64,000 bases of DNA from Byssochlamys sp. IMV 00236 (GCA_001931875.2 MSJH02000520.1:1-64000); one strand, 5' to 3'; counted from the first letter of the stretch, positions 44,994-57,652 are shown. Notes: generated by a model from the letters alone, not told the origin. Program-made: numbers and translations.

Positions 44994-45830
44994 TCAAATT
45001 GTGCCTTGCACGGAGTCAACTGTTGCAACCTTGATCATGTCACTCCAGCGGATGCCCTCCTCCGCCGCGAGTTCAATCAAGGCTCTCACGCATTTAATAA
45101 AAACCATGGGGTACCACCGAATACTGTGGCACGCCTCCGAATACCATGCTGCGCCATGAGATCCCATGGGACACCATGGTGACGGTAACAGGAAGGCCGA
45201 CTTGGCAAGAACGCGGTTAATAAACATCAGCAAAGTATGTAACAAGAATAAATCTTAAAATCGGGGCAGTATGCAAGACCGTCGCAGGAAACACAATATG
45301 AAAATGTCAAAAGACCGTCTCAGCCTCTCTTCGCCAAGTTCTCGAGTAACGAGATGGCTTCCGATATATCCACCCCTTCCAGTTTAACGGCTTTCCGGCG
45401 GTTTTCATTCCATGAAATGGTCATATCATAAGCAATCCTTCCGCCGTACGTATACGTACTCGGAAAGAATGCGAGCCTTAGGTGCATCTTGTGTTGAACG
45501 CTAAGAGTTCGGATAGGGAAACCGCTCTGAAGGAGCCTGTCGAACAAGGATCGTCCGAGTTATCCGCTAAATTCGTTGAAGGACATTGTACCGAACGAAG
45601 AAGCAACCAGAGGCGGCAGTTGATGTCTATCACCGCCGCGAATGCTACCTTTGACTAGCTCCGCTTGGTTCAGGGAGACGATAGGAATCCAGGCGTTTGT
45701 TTTCAAGGACTGCCCGTCTTCGTCGCTAATGACTATTATGCCATTAGACTTGTCTGTAGCATGCACTGCAAAGTTCTTCCGAACAAGACCCCTATCGGAC
45801 GTTGCGCACACAGACATTCGGCTTCTTTTT
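44994..45830 (-). pseudogene. superfamily-1 helicase fragment B2 (motifs II-V)
   Basis: One reading frame from 45817 to 45320 is interrupted by a single TAA after NEFSG. It carries IIVISDEDGQSLKTNAWIPI (motif II, DEDGQ), LVKGSIRGGDRHQLPPLV (motif III), FDRLLQSGFPIRTLSVQHKM (motif IV region) and LAFFPSTYTYGGRI. After stops, 45245-44994 continues with RALIELAAEEGIRWSDMIKV and ATVDSVQGT (motif V). Motif order is normal, so this was a near-complete helicase core, now broken by nonsense changes and lacking motif I and VI. Confidence 0.75.
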
Positions 45831-45849
45831 GGAGACCTTTATGTCATCA

Positions 45850-48494
45850 GGATATGATTCTCTCTCTATGCCGAAGTTTTGTTATCTTCGTCCCGTTGTT
45901 AGTCTCTCTCCCTCTTCCTCTATTGCTGCGTGGAGGCCGTGACGCTATCTTTCCTGATAACGATGAAAAATTGCTTTGCACGGGTTATCGCGATATTGCA
46001 ACGATTGTTGTTGGTTGTGAATCCGAGGCCCGCAAAGCTATCGGCGTGACTAATGAGGAGCTTATTCGATACTCAAGAGAAGCCAGACAGTCGGAAATCT
46101 GGGAGGCACCTATTAGAACCAAGAAATCAGCATCTGAAAGGGATGAGGAGGGATATTATACGATTGTAATCAGGCGAGACGCACCTCAAGGCTCACTATT
46201 CCGAGCAGAATAACGACGAATACTGCTTCGGGTTGCACCATAAAGTTACGAAAACAGATTCACTAAAACTGACTCGAACAATATATTGATAGGGCCAAAT
46301 AATAATGAAAGAAATAAACAACTGCAGTTCGACAAATGAGAAGTTCTTTTATAAACTGATGTATATAAAACTTGCTGGAAAATATCGATGAATGCCTGAA
46401 TAGGAGACCGCAATCGCTGAAATGTTCACGAGTCAGTGGTACAGTTGGAAATGTTGTAGCAGAAGATTGGGATCTTCGCAGCAAAACAGAGCCACCAACG
46501 GGGTGTTTCGCGCTATTGCCGCCGATTACGCAGAATGTTATCCGGTGCCGCAATCGGGCTGCGAAGTAAGAACCATGTTCATTTTGTCGTAAATAACTCA
46601 AGGGATCTCAACTTGACACTCTTGATAATGTTCACAGTACAGAATAATATAAATAATCATCACAGATATTCAATATATGAGAAAGGGCGGTCTGTACATC
46701 CTGAAGCTCCTGCGACTGCGCCTGCGACTGCTCCTATGAGAGCCGTCATATAATAAGAGCGCTGTTCTGTGTATGGGGTAATAATAGTGACATCACTACC
46801 CTAAGATAGTACTTTGCTATTAAACAGATGAGACAACAGCTCTATCATAATAGAAATATTTTGAATGAAGAAAGCTTGGGTAGAAAATATTTCAGGATTT
46901 GGCATGGGAAACTGCAGTGTTTATAGCTCCAAATTGAGGGGTAATTTCTTGTTGAATGTACTTAGCCGCTGCGGGCTTGATCCATAGCATTTCAGTCACT
47001 GCTCTACAATCACCACCGTTGACATCATACCATTGAAGGAATTGCCCCTCATTTTCGCTGATTGTTCCCGCGGTTAATTGCTCTGTAAGTGATCCCCGTG
47101 TATTCATTCTTTTGACAGGTCTGATTCCGTATTCCTCCACAGGATTCCATAGTCGTTGAAGGACCTCAAGCGGCAATCACCCGCTGCGGCACAGGCGAGC
47201 TACAAGACATATGCAAGTTTCCAAGGACGAGACCTCTTTGAATAGTTTGACTATGAAAGGAGACGGTTTAGAAATTGACAGCTCATATGCGGCATTGCTG
47301 CCATACGCTAAGCTGCAATATCCCTCTACTACCGAAATCACTTGATAAGTAGCAAACTTCCTTTGACCGGATGGCGTATGAAAGAAGATATCCCGGATGC
47401 GGCATGCGATTTAGAATAGTGGCAGAAGATCTAAAGTCATTTATCAGCCCTGGTGTATCAAAGGAGGTAGATTTCAGAGAGTAAGCAACGCAGATCATAC
47501 CTTTGTCCAGATACACATTCAGTTTTCCTTTCTGCTTCTGTGCTCTACGAGATGACAAGGATAGTTTGTAGGAAGACTAGTCTGTTCCTATTGGAAGGGT
47601 ACTGCGAAGGGAAAAAAAAAGAAAGAAAGAAAGAAAGATACAAATAACGTGCGACGGGTGCGAGCTAATAATAACCATGTTTTGCTTCGGCACTCTGCAG
47701 CCAGTCAGCCATGGAAAGAGAAATAGAGATTTTCAGTTATCTGCAGATCCTAGTATCTGAGAACTCCATAGTTGTAGGTTAATTCCACTATATCTCTCCC
47801 AAGATCTGGATTGCCACGAAGAGGATTTCACTAAAGCAGTATCCCCGGAGTAATTTTCAGCCATCCACCTTTGCTCCCATTCGGCATTGCATTCATACAT
47901 TAAGAATCCTGTATATATCAAACCGTGCTCTCAGTTACAATCCTGAAGAATCCACTATCTCCATTCGCCACAATCTTTAACGGATATCACCGCTGCGGTT
48001 TTCTTCGTTTTATGAGATATTCGAATTCGGCGCTGGCCCGCTCGCTCGCGTGTAGCAGCACCTCGTCACATATGTATGCTGGTTCCTTCCTTCAATCCAC
48101 TTTCGGGCATCACAAACTTTGTGAAAAGAATCCCGGATACTTGGCATCCACCTCGCGGTGTTGCACGACGAGACCCTGCTAACACATCAGAATCAGTGAC
48201 CCTTAACCACGAGTAAAGCGAGCTCAGCATCGTGATCTCTTTCCCTTGTGGTCTCTCGGCGGAATCCGAAGCCAGCATAGACTGCTCAGGATCGAGCCAA
48301 GGATGAAAGGCTGGACACGATTCTCCTCGTATTCAGTTCTCTGATAGCCAGCATATGGTGATGACGCTGCCCTGGAACTTTCCGGGCTCTGAGTTTCTGA
48401 ATATAGTTCCTTCTTTGGATAATGGAAGGAAGGGACTGCATCCATTATATAACATCCGATTGCCAGGTCTACTCCAAGTAGAGCTACCGATAGG
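45850..48494. other. relic-rich region without firm gene
   Basis: A (+) frame about 45905-46213 (YRDIATIVVGCESEARKAIG) and a (-) frame 46892-47176 are open but unrecognised. A (GAAA)n microsatellite lies at 47620-47638. Nothing supported as a gene. Confidence 0.4.
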
Positions 48495-49581
48495 CTAGAC
48501 GTCCTTATCGGCATCAGCCCCCGGTTGCGAATATGCCTGCACTGCGCCAACCTTTGCATTCCCACTCAAGAGGTATCTGAATAATCTTGCCAAAGCACGT
48601 GTAGCTTCAAGCCAGTCTTCCTTCAAACACAGATCGTAACCTCGCGTGAAATTCAATTGGAAAATCTCATCCGACTGACAGCCTTTCGAATGCACCCTAG
48701 AAATCATATCGGTTGTGACCAATCCATGGGCAATATGGACACAGGCCCCATGAAAACCAACCACGAAGACTTCCTGATCGCATGAGTGGTTATCTTGAAT
48801 CTTGATATTTCCGACGAGCTGCCCTATCATCACACTGAGAGTTTCCTCTAGGAACTGTTTCCAGGTTTGCCCTTCAAACCACTAAGGAATGTGAGAAAAG
48901 ATCCACAAACAGACTCGTAGCAGTATTCGAGAAGTATACATACACCAGTGTAAGAGATAATTGGCAATTCTGGCGAGTTGACGGTGACTGCACCTTCCGG
49001 TCTAGTAACATATCGTTCTCTGCCAATCATGTACTCTAGCTGAAATCGTCGTATAGGGAATCTTTAAAAATGGTCAATAGGTAAAGCCGGTCCTGAGGGC
49101 TGCCACTTACTGGATTCTAGGATCTCTGATATCGATGATATCATAGATAGTGCTCATCAGCACTCTTAACATCATACCTTGCGACCTTATAAAGCCATCG
49201 GATAACCTCCTGTCATCTACTTTCCAGTTTTTCTTTGGCAATGAGATTGTCTCTGTTTCTCTCAAAGCACCTGTAACACCACCTTGGACTACTGTCAGGC
49301 CTTGTAACTCGGCGTGATACGTGAGAAGATTGTAGAAAAAGAAATGAAAGTCGCATCCTTTTGGGATATTCTCGCTTGCAACATCCGTGTACTTAAACAC
49401 CAAGGGAATAAGGCGTTCGACGTCCTTCTCTTTACAATGCATCAGTAAGAGAAAATCTCCATCTATATAACCTGTCTTCAGGGAGAAGGAGTTAGGCCTC
49501 TATACCTTCACATTCGGGATCTACCACTCGCGGGATTATTTCATCGAAATGGACAATCTTAGAGCTAACAGTCGCTGACAT
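48495..49581 (-). CDS. unknown fungal protein, 313 residues, intact multi-exon gene
   Basis: Four exons (49506-49581, 49111-49471, 48944-49061, 48495-48881) give 942 bases with frame kept at every junction. Protein: MSATVSSKIVHFDEIIPRVV, YIDGDFLLLMHCKEKDVERL, GCDFHFFFYNLLTYHAELQG, SQGMMLRVLMSTIYDIIDIR, then FPIRRFQLEYMIGRERYVTR, WFEGQTWKQFLEETLSVMIG, QEVFVVGFHGACVHIAHGLV and TRALARLFRYLLSGNAKVGA. No signal peptide or membrane helix is evident. Family not recognised. The first intron would be only 34 bases (GTATAG, CTAAC branch, ACAG), very short even for fungi; introns 2-4 are 49 and 62 bases and normal. It sits among broken helicase copies yet has no stop, so it may still be under selection. 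Confidence 0.65.
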
Positions 49582-49819
49582 TCCGCCGAAGTGATAATTT
49601 ATATCGAGGAAAGCAATGGTGATAGCAGAAGGAAAGGCTTAAGTAAAGGACCAGAAGTTTGCGATACAGAAATCCGTATTGCATGGCTTGAATGATAGAT
49701 CTTTAGTTTGCACCTGATGATCAATATGGTTCTTTCGACGCGTTTCGACTTCGTTGAACGTGGCTGGCTACGGGGTCGGAACGGGTAATACTTACATTCC
49801 GGTGTCACAATTAACTAGT

Positions 49820-50170
49820 AGTTACTTACTCTCAGCTCAGAACGAATATTTGAAACATCATCACCTGGGTACAGACGACTTTTAATCAAACAAAATACAT
49901 CCACAGGGAGTTTCATATGCTCATATTCGCAGTTATGATTGTGGATCAGTGTAATCTTTGGGTACCTAATGAAGGATCTTGAAAGGACTAGCGCATATAT
50001 AGATATGTGCTACGCCAGAACCAGGAATTGCATACCGATTATATGACACCCTCAACTGTGTCATAGCCCTTCTTATATCCTTTGTTGTGAATTGGTTGAT
50101 AACCTGTAACAAGTCATCACCGACACCTCCTTTTCCTGTCCCATAGTAACAATACGAGATCAACTAGTCT
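49820..50170 (-). other. coding-like fragment, unknown
   Basis: Pieces DDLLQVINQFTTKDIRRAMT and QLRVSYNR can join across a GTATGC...CATTAG intron (about 49967-50034) to YPKITLIHNHNCEYEHMKLP and VDVFCLIKSRLYPGDDVSNI. No ATG begins the upstream part and no continuation is found after RSELR, so this is likely a relic. The HNHNC segment followed by a helix-rich stretch slightly recalls transposase DNA-binding regions, but that is not supportable. Confidence 0.3.
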
Positions 50171-50397
50171 TCCCTCCCTAGAAATAGTCTTCAAGCAAGC
50201 AATCTGCTGGGTGGTTCAATATGACTACAGAATTCCGTTTTGTAGGATCGAATACAAACCCTCCCAGTAATGGCATACTCTATTACCAATGTACACTGAC
50301 ACTTGACATGAAAAAAAGCGAGGAAGAGAAACGCATGACTCCCTATAAGTGACTATCCATCCGAATGTAGATAGATGACGAGAATCACCATGTACTC

Positions 50398-51940
50398 TCA
50401 TTTCAGCTGAAGAAATGGATGTTTCGCCAATTCACGTGCTATCTTCCTTTCCTCTGGGAGCCAAGCAAGCATCATCTTTGCGAAGGACAAGAAATCTTCC
50501 CGGTCCTTATCTTCTAGAGAGGGAAGTGTATCTGCCAATTTCCGGTCTGGGATTAGGTCTTGGTGCAAAAAGTTACCTTTTTGGCTTTGTTAGTAAGGCT
50601 GTAACAATTATGGGACGTCTCAAATACCATCTTCGTCAAAGAAAGGACCATCAAAATATTGCTCTGCAGTTTCACAGACTCTGCCATCTTCTCTCTTCAC
50701 GGGCTCAGGCCATTTGCAACCGGATAAGGAGTAGGTTCTTGAAATCAGTTCAGGAGGAGGGGGCCCGAGTAAGGCGATCATTTCTGCGAGATGCGCTTTT
50801 GCAACGTAACGGCCTTGCGCATCGTAGACCTGCTGGAATAGCTCTTTACCCTGAATGAGATCCCAGAGCTTACATCGGCTTAGTTATTGCATATACTAAT
50901 CAAGGGATATAGAACGTACAAGAATACCCAAGTTCCATATGTCTGCGCTCATATCCCAGCGGCAGCCAAGGATGACTTCTGGTGCACGATAGTGATCTGG
51001 CTGGATAGGGTATACACCGTAGTCGTCTTGTTTATCTAGTCTCGTAGACAGTCCAAAATCAACTATCTTTGGTATATTGTTCAGTTTCCTCAGAGGACCG
51101 AAGTCGTTCTGACAGAGATAGATGGGTCTGCCCGAAGGGTCAGGTTTGTACTGCATCGGTATGTCGAGCCGAGAATCCATGAAGTCGCTAAGGACAGCAG
51201 GGTCTTCGAACGTGATCATGATATTATCAAGTTTTAGATCTACAGTATAAGATGTAAGCCTGATATCGCCCAGATGGATCGGTTCAGCTGGCGAAACATA
51301 CCGGTATGGACAACACTGCACGCTGTGTGAAGATAATCCAAACCTATCAAAAGAAAACGAACGTATGTCTTGACGAGTGGAAGGGGAATTTTCCCATCTT
51401 TGAAATGCCTCTGGAAAAGCCAGATCGGCTCCCTCATGGGCTCATATGCTAGACATAGATGTTTTCCTTCTGGGCTGTTCACCTCGAAACACTCCAAGTA
51501 TGTTCGAAACAATGCACGACCGCGATGAGTCGCGTCTGTCTTAGCAATGTATTCTTCAATTTTGCGTTCACCGTCATCTGTATGAGAGTTGGCGTTGATT
51601 ACTTTTAGCGCTACAATGCTTTCTGGTTCCCATTTGTATCTAGATTGTTTGTTAACAACAGAAATAGCAGTAGATCCAGAGAAGCAGATTACCCCCGCAT
51701 ATCACGAGCAAACCATGTGGTAGATGAAATCCCCCAGCCAACCTTAAGAAGAATTTGATAGCGATTGCCGAGTATCTCTCCTGACCTTGCCGGGTAGAAT
51801 TTCTTCGAATTATAGCCCGGGCAGATCTCTTCATCTATAGATTCTTCGTTGGATGCGAGGCGCACTGGAGGAGGGACCGTGATCGGTTTCTTGCGAAGCG
51901 GGGAGAAAGGGCGCATCATTGCATTTCTGATCGACCTCAT
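50398..51940 (-). CDS. SRPK-like serine/threonine protein kinase
   Basis: Five exons (51693-51940, 51302-51639, 50920-51239, 50628-50868, 50398-50576) with introns of 51-62 bases give 441 residues. Kinase landmarks: glycine loop KVGWGISSTTWFARD (about residue 67), IVALKVIN with the ATP-site Lys, LLIGLDYLHTACSVVHTDLK with HTD in place of HRD as usual in SRPK, KLDNIM, KIVDFGLS (DFG), HYRAPEVILG, ADIWNLGILLWDLIQGKELF after splicing, and a C-lobe ending LAWLPEERKIARELAKHPFL. All catalytic residues are present, so activity is expected. This family phosphorylates Ser/Arg-type proteins in model species, but fungal accessory copies are of unknown role. Preceding YPARSGEILGNRYQI is typical of the fungal expansions. 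Intact among pseudogenes. Confidence 0.88.
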
Positions 51941-52429
51941 TTTAAGGTGTCGAGGCTATCCTTGTTAAAAAGGGAGCGATGCTGGCCATCTACGGGTTTA
52001 GGGGAAAGGAGAAAAAAAAAAAACGAAGAATATATAGGAATAAGGGAAAACGAAACTATTGTCGGGGCATGGATTAGTTATAGCGCATGAATCAAAATCT
52101 AGACATGCAACGAAAGGACCGAGATTTGAAAAAGAAGCGCTGTTGGCAAGGACCACGACGACGACTACGGCGACGCACAGACCAAATACGCGCAGAAGAG
52201 CGATGGTACAAGGGGACTGAAGATAGATTTCTGTCCGAGAATGATATGGGTTCTGTGAACTGGTAGTAGTAGTATTCATTAACGTCCAGCGGGGCACAGG
52301 CTTCACCCATGACACTGGTGACCTCCCATGGAGCATAGGGACGTGCTAAGCTATGGAATTACATACATAAAGTGCAACTTTAGAAAAACGATTCTTGCCC
52401 GAATGCTATATGGCATATTAGCCAACCAG
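51941..52429. other. intergenic region
   Basis: Upstream of the kinase gene; A-rich tract at 52011-52023. No gene recognised. Confidence 0.5.
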
Positions 52430-54690
52430 TTAAACTCTGTCCCGACATGTTATTGTCTGTGGTGAAACCGAGATCGCTGAGAGGGTTGGCCCCGGAGACA
52501 ACCAGTCAAAGACCACGCAGTCCGCTTGATGTCCATGCATAGAATCAAGCTTCGCCACTTTCACCATCTCCTTCCACTGGACTCTCTTGGCTGCGGCGAG
52601 ATGTATGACGGCCTTGATGGACCTAGACTTCTGCTCAGCACAAGGCGTGATGATTGTCATTGAGTATGTGCCAAAATCGAACTTAGCACAGTAGAACTGA
52701 AGATCCTCATTTTCGGGGCTAGGGGCTTGCTGTACGCAAGGCTTTTCTATGAGCATGCTGTCTTTCACAATGTCTAGAGCTATGAGCATGTTGTCTTTCG
52801 CAGACGCAATCTGATAGTCTGCGGGGGCGTTTATTCAGCTTCGTAGACTCTGCTCAAGAATCAAGTCGATTCTCAGATGTTGCATTGATGGATTGTTCTT
52901 CAAGAGCCCCGAGTATGTGAAATCGCTTGGAAAGCGAGAGGTCTCCGGCCTCATCCGGTGCTGCTTACCTAGTATGTAAGAGCGAAAGCCACTCCTCAGC
53001 AGGCGTTTGTATAAACTCGTTTATTCCTGGACTTTGGAAGTTGGAGATAACAAAAGGCGGGACTTGATAGCGGAGTCCCCCACGAATTGACGCTTTGACA
53101 AACTTTGCCTGATCGAGTTTTGCTATGGGGATCCCCATGTTCGACTCAACTGCCTGGCTATATTTGTTATATCTGTATCGAAGTGTTTCCGGACTCGCGG
53201 CGAACCCTCCAGATTGTCGGTGCAGGCGACAGTACGGACACTCTTGATGATTTGGTTTGCAAGAGCGCCAAAAGCTCTGCATAAACGCGATCTATCCTTT
53301 TGCCATATGCGCAACTTCCGAATAATTTCTTCAGAACCTCTTGAAGAAGATTGGGCTTTCTCTGGAGACTGGTCCATCCGAGCACAGAACACCGAGTACG
53401 CTTCAATAATCTCACAAGCATGTCCCTCTTCATCGGACTGCTCTTTATCTATGTTATCCTGACCAAATCCAGCGCAGGAAAATCTTCTGACTCATTTTGT
53501 CTTTCCGGTCCGATAGGTATAACAAGTCTTTCTTCAGCAGCGAATTGCTGTCTGGCGTGGCGGTCAACGTGAGCAAAGACCGAATATCTCAGATCGCCCT
53601 GTACTTTCTGGTTCTGCAAATTCTTAATAATACCCAGCAAGTTCACAATAGCAGTTGCGGAGTCATCGACTGACGGCCGATTGTCTTCATCTTCGACTTT
53701 CCGGCTAAAGGTGGATACCTGTTCGACCTGAGCCTGTCAAACGCGGACGTAGTCGACATCTGGCGCCAGAGAGAGTAGTTGAGAAGTGAAGGCATCGACA
53801 GCAGCATTTGACAGTGTCACAATAAGTATATGCAGTCCGGCCTTGTGATAAAGAAGGGCCAGTGCTGCGAGGACTGTCGTCTTGCCGCAACCGGGAAATC
53901 CTTTTAATTATCTGATGATTTGAAAGATATCCAACTATCAATCGGTCCATCTCTTAAAATATAAGACTTCGCTATATTCTGATTTAACAGTTTCTTTGTC
54001 GTATTTGGCGAACGGTCAACGTCTTGGCCACACGACGGGGAGTGATGGCCATGGTAAAGAGGAGAAGAAACAAATTGCTCAATACCTGGTTCAGAAAGAC
54101 AGAGGTCCTGATATGGGGTGTCACTGTTGTGAAAAACGTCAAGAGCATTGATCTGTCTTTTGATAGGTGCCTTATTTTCAGAAAACTCCACGTTGGCTCC
54201 GCAGAAAATCACTGGATGTCCGGGCAATGAAATTAAATTCTTCGCCTTCTTGAAGATGGACGTGCCGTGCACCGCGATATAGATGTTTCCTTAATTTATA
54301 GAGGCATAGTCCGGAATCACAATGCTAACAACATTTTGGAAACTAAAACCCTCCTTCGGGGTGAAAGCGATAGAGAAATGGGTGTTTTCCGGCACGATGA
54401 CCTCAGAGACCCGCAGGATATCGGGGATCAATCGATCGTTCAGACATGACTTGTCGACCTTGATCACAACGACGACTGCTTTGTCTGCGAAAGAGACAAA
54501 ACTGACCTCACCTCCTTCGAAAGCCGATATAAATGCATCTTCTGGACCCTATATTATAGCACAGCCCCTTAGGGAATCTTCACATGACCTTCATCTAAAT
54601 CATGGAAGGAGTCTATGGCGGGAAACGGAACAACTTTATGTTCCCACCTCCTGAAGACATCGCGAGACGTAAGCTGGCCAAATTGACAAC
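52430..54690 (-). pseudogene. superfamily-1 helicase fragment C (N-terminal region to motif V)
   Basis: Best preserved copy. From 54550 downward: EDAFISAFEGGEVSFVSFAD, VSEVIVPENTHFSIAFTPKE, a TAA after PDYASIN, IYIAVHGTSIFKKAKNLISL, then a one-base shift in an A run just before GFPGCGKTTVLAALALLYHK (intact Walker A, about 53850-53900). Next come LGIIKNLQNQKVQGDLRYSV, IIKSVRTVACTDNLEGSPRV (53220-53270), a motif III relic SIRGGLRYQVPPFVISNF and, after more breaks, AVIHLAAAKRVQWKEMVKVA, KLDSMHGHQADCVVFDW (motif V). Motif II is not seen. Multiple stops and shifts make it inactive. Same family as A and B. Confidence 0.75.
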
Positions 54691-54766
54691 GGATCGTACC
54701 AGCCTTGCTGCAGTGTATATAACGCTCGCTCAATGGGTTGATAGCGATTCTGCGAATATGGCCGAT

Positions 54767-54988
54767 TCATTGGTCTTGAGTGGGCAACAACCACGCTGGT
54801 TCCATTAGGAAGAGTTTGTTTGTAGCAGTCCGATTCATTTCCACGCCAACCAGTTCGGCCGTAGAAATTAACACCTGCAGCACACCGGGAGCCTCGCTCT
54901 GGAACTGTAGTATCATTTCTCGACGCTTCTCGGGACTCAGACCGCTGCGGTAAAGCCCAATGGCATTGTTGAGGTATAGGGATTCATG
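54767..54988 (-). pseudogene. SNF2-like helicase C-terminal fragment D
   Basis: An open frame of 73 codons ending in TGA reads LYRSGLSPEKRREMILQFQS, VLQVLISTAELVGVEMNRTA and KLFLMEPAWLLPTQDQ. This is the motif IV-V to V region of SNF2 ATPases (STAELVG.G.N.T.A, then PAW.P..Q.Q). The RIHRIGQ box expected next is missing. Confidence 0.7.
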
Positions 54989-54989
54989 T

Positions 54990-56344
54990 TTCAGTAGCTG
55001 CGATAAGCAGTAAGTATCTTCGAAGCTTGAGCGGGGTGATATGTCGAGTATTGACTTACCAACAACACAATAAAAGCAACCACAGGCAACTCCGAGAATA
55101 TAAAAACTTTTTTCACAAGACTGCCCTGCGCATCACGCTGAAGATCAATGGATTCTCTCAGGCAAAGAAAGCAGATTGCAAGAGACTTTTGGTAGCCTTA
55201 GGAAGTTTGGGCAATAGATATGGAAAGAGGTTTGAGCACTTCACATTTAGCACTGGATATTTGTGCGTTAGGGAAGTGTTCAGATCACCTGGCGTTTGCT
55301 AAGTACGCCTTCACGATCGACAGCCAGATATCCGAGGGCTTCCTTCAGTCATTTGACTTTGTCCTTGGTCTCATCCTCTATGTTGATGCAGATTGGTATA
55401 TGGACCAGACGTGGTTCGATAGGGAACTCATAAGTATAAGTTTGCAGATGTTTGAGAAGATTAACAATAGTTTTAGGATTGAAGCGCCCACCCCAATGCT
55501 GCAATCCACACGAAATACCGCCGTTTATAAGTGAACTCAACGTATATATGACAAGGATCACGGTATATCACCTTCGGCTTCTTGCCACCGCCCCATGTTA
55601 AGTCAAACTTATGCGTCTTTGTTGCTTTGGTGGCTTCGGTGTGTGCTCCCAATTTCTGGAGTTGTCGCGAGTAAATTTTTCAGTATACTGAAAGTTCCAA
55701 AGTTCCCAACAGCCTTAACGCATTATAATGCTATGAGCAGTAGTGTGAAGGTCAAATTCAAGGTATGCAATATGGACAATGTTTGACGGGTGCATGTAAC
55801 CCTTGCTGTTTTTTGGATATCTCTGACGAAAATCTTGAATTGTAGCTTTCCAACTACGGGACGACCGATGATTGACATTCTGAAATCCGGTCCCTTATTT
55901 TCGACGTCTGTTTGATGAACTGGACCGATCGCGGCATTGGACCATCAAACATAAAGCGTTCTGGCGAACCTCTAGATGCGAGGTATCGCAGTATCTCTTC
56001 CTCTCGCGGTTCGGAAGTCGGTTTATATAATAATGTTCCTAGAAATCGTTAGCGAGATACCTAATGCATGGGAAAAGAGATCTTCGAAAACTCACCGGAG
56101 CCAAATAGGGCGGATGCCCACCACAAACATTGTATCGTATTCCGTATCTTCCCTTCCAGAAGGATTAAATGGGCTATATGTTTGTACACTGGCGTGTACT
56201 TCCAAAGAGTGCATGACCGAGGACCGTAAGGTAATCCAGGTAGTCCTGGTTAGGTATTCTTTTCCCTTCGCATCTTTTAACCTTATGTTATCCCTATCTG
56301 ATCAACAACACGAAAGGTCGGGAACGAAAGGTAATTGTGGTCAG
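54990..56344. other. no supportable gene
   Basis: Short frames on both strands, for example 55220-55534 (+); none recognised. Probably relic sequence. Confidence 0.4.
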
Positions 56345-57450
56345 TCAATTTCCTGCTTGCGCCCTGGTCATGAGCAAGGTACGTCTGCATCTTCTCATGA
56401 TATAAACCACTGGCGTATCCGACTTTAGTTGGTACACATCGGTTTCCACATCCTGGCCGTAACGATGGATACGCTTCACCAGCTGCTCAAACTGTTTGTC
56501 CATGGGTACAAGTTCCAGCAAGATTGAACATGTTGCACCGGTGATGGTAAGACCCTCGCTGATGATGTTTGACGAGACATAAAGGATCTTTGGCGGCTTA
56601 TTGACAAAAGCTTTATCCTTGGAGGAAAAAGGCTCATAGGACTTAGTTCGCTTGTCGTTTGGAGTCGAACTAAAGGCCGGATGGACATTTTCCTCGTCAT
56701 ATCGACGAGATAACCACTGCGTATAGATCAGTATCAGAAAATACCCGAGCGGACTGGGACGTGAGGAGAAAAGATGCAGACATACCTTGCTCATAAACAG
56801 TGCGTCTTTGCCAAGTTTGTTGATCAGCTTCGCAACCTCGTGGAGCTTTGCGGAACCGGGGACCATCGATTCACCACTGGGGCTCAACAAACGGGTCCAC
56901 GAGCGGCTCATTGCTCACAGCCGAGGTCACATCAGAAGTTGTGCTGTAGCCATGGCTTGGGCGGAAACGGTGGAAGGGCTCATCCCGGTCCAGAGGCTTT
57001 GCCTTCATGGTGTTCGTGTGTGCATTGATATACTCTGCATAAAGCTTCAACGAAGACTCAACCTCGGCTCGCTGGTGCTGGAGAGACGTCAGTAATGGGG
57101 GTTCCAAAGGGAGGGCGACGGACACGTACATCGGTCAGAATCGCTTTGTTCGTGCGTGGCGTCGTCGCAGCCCTCTCCGCGCGATTCTGGTCTTCGATCC
57201 ATACTCCCTTCACCATAGGCCGACGAGTTGAAGTCCTCATGCCAACCATTGACCTCAATATTCTTGTCTGTCAGGCTGTACTGGTCATTCTCCGGCCGGA
57301 TAAGATAGGACAGGTTGCCGGCAATGATACAGAGACGCATGTCGTCGCAGAGAAAGCCTCATTTTGGTCCCACGGTGGTCTGTTCATGGACTAGCATCCA
57401 ATATACTGCGTACGCTTGGTACTGTTTGAGTGGAGTTTTCAAGCCGTCCA
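56345..57450 (-). pseudogene. SNF2-like ATPase fragment E (motif I region and motifs V-VI)
   Basis: At 57380-57450 a frame reads FQVDGLKTPLKQYQAYAVYW followed by GFLCDDMRLC after a stop: the SNF2 Q-motif and motif I, with GLGKT replaced by RLC, so ATP binding is lost. At 56345-56600 another frame reads ILYVSSNIISEGLTITGATC, ILLELVPMDKQFEQLVKRIH, RYGQDVETDVYQL, that is motifs V and VI (RIHRYGQ). The part in between, which should hold motifs Ia-III, is not recognisable on this strand, but a matching piece lies on the opposite strand at 58170-58560. Confidence 0.7.
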
Positions 57451-57652
57451 CCTGAAACGTTTGTTCGGGATCCTTTCCGTAATTTCGCCGACTTTAAAGA
57501 ACATTTGGCCATCTTTCCACATGCCTTCATTCATCTGGGCGAGGTTATCTGATACCAAGACCGTCTGTATCCTATGGATCCGATTAGTTGTGGCGACCGA
57601 TAAGGGAAAACGGACATCTCACCAGCAATTACCCAAAGCAAGTATATACCCA

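Noticed and set aside
50415..50858. 147-codon (+) frame
   Set aside because: Antisense to kinase exons 4-5.
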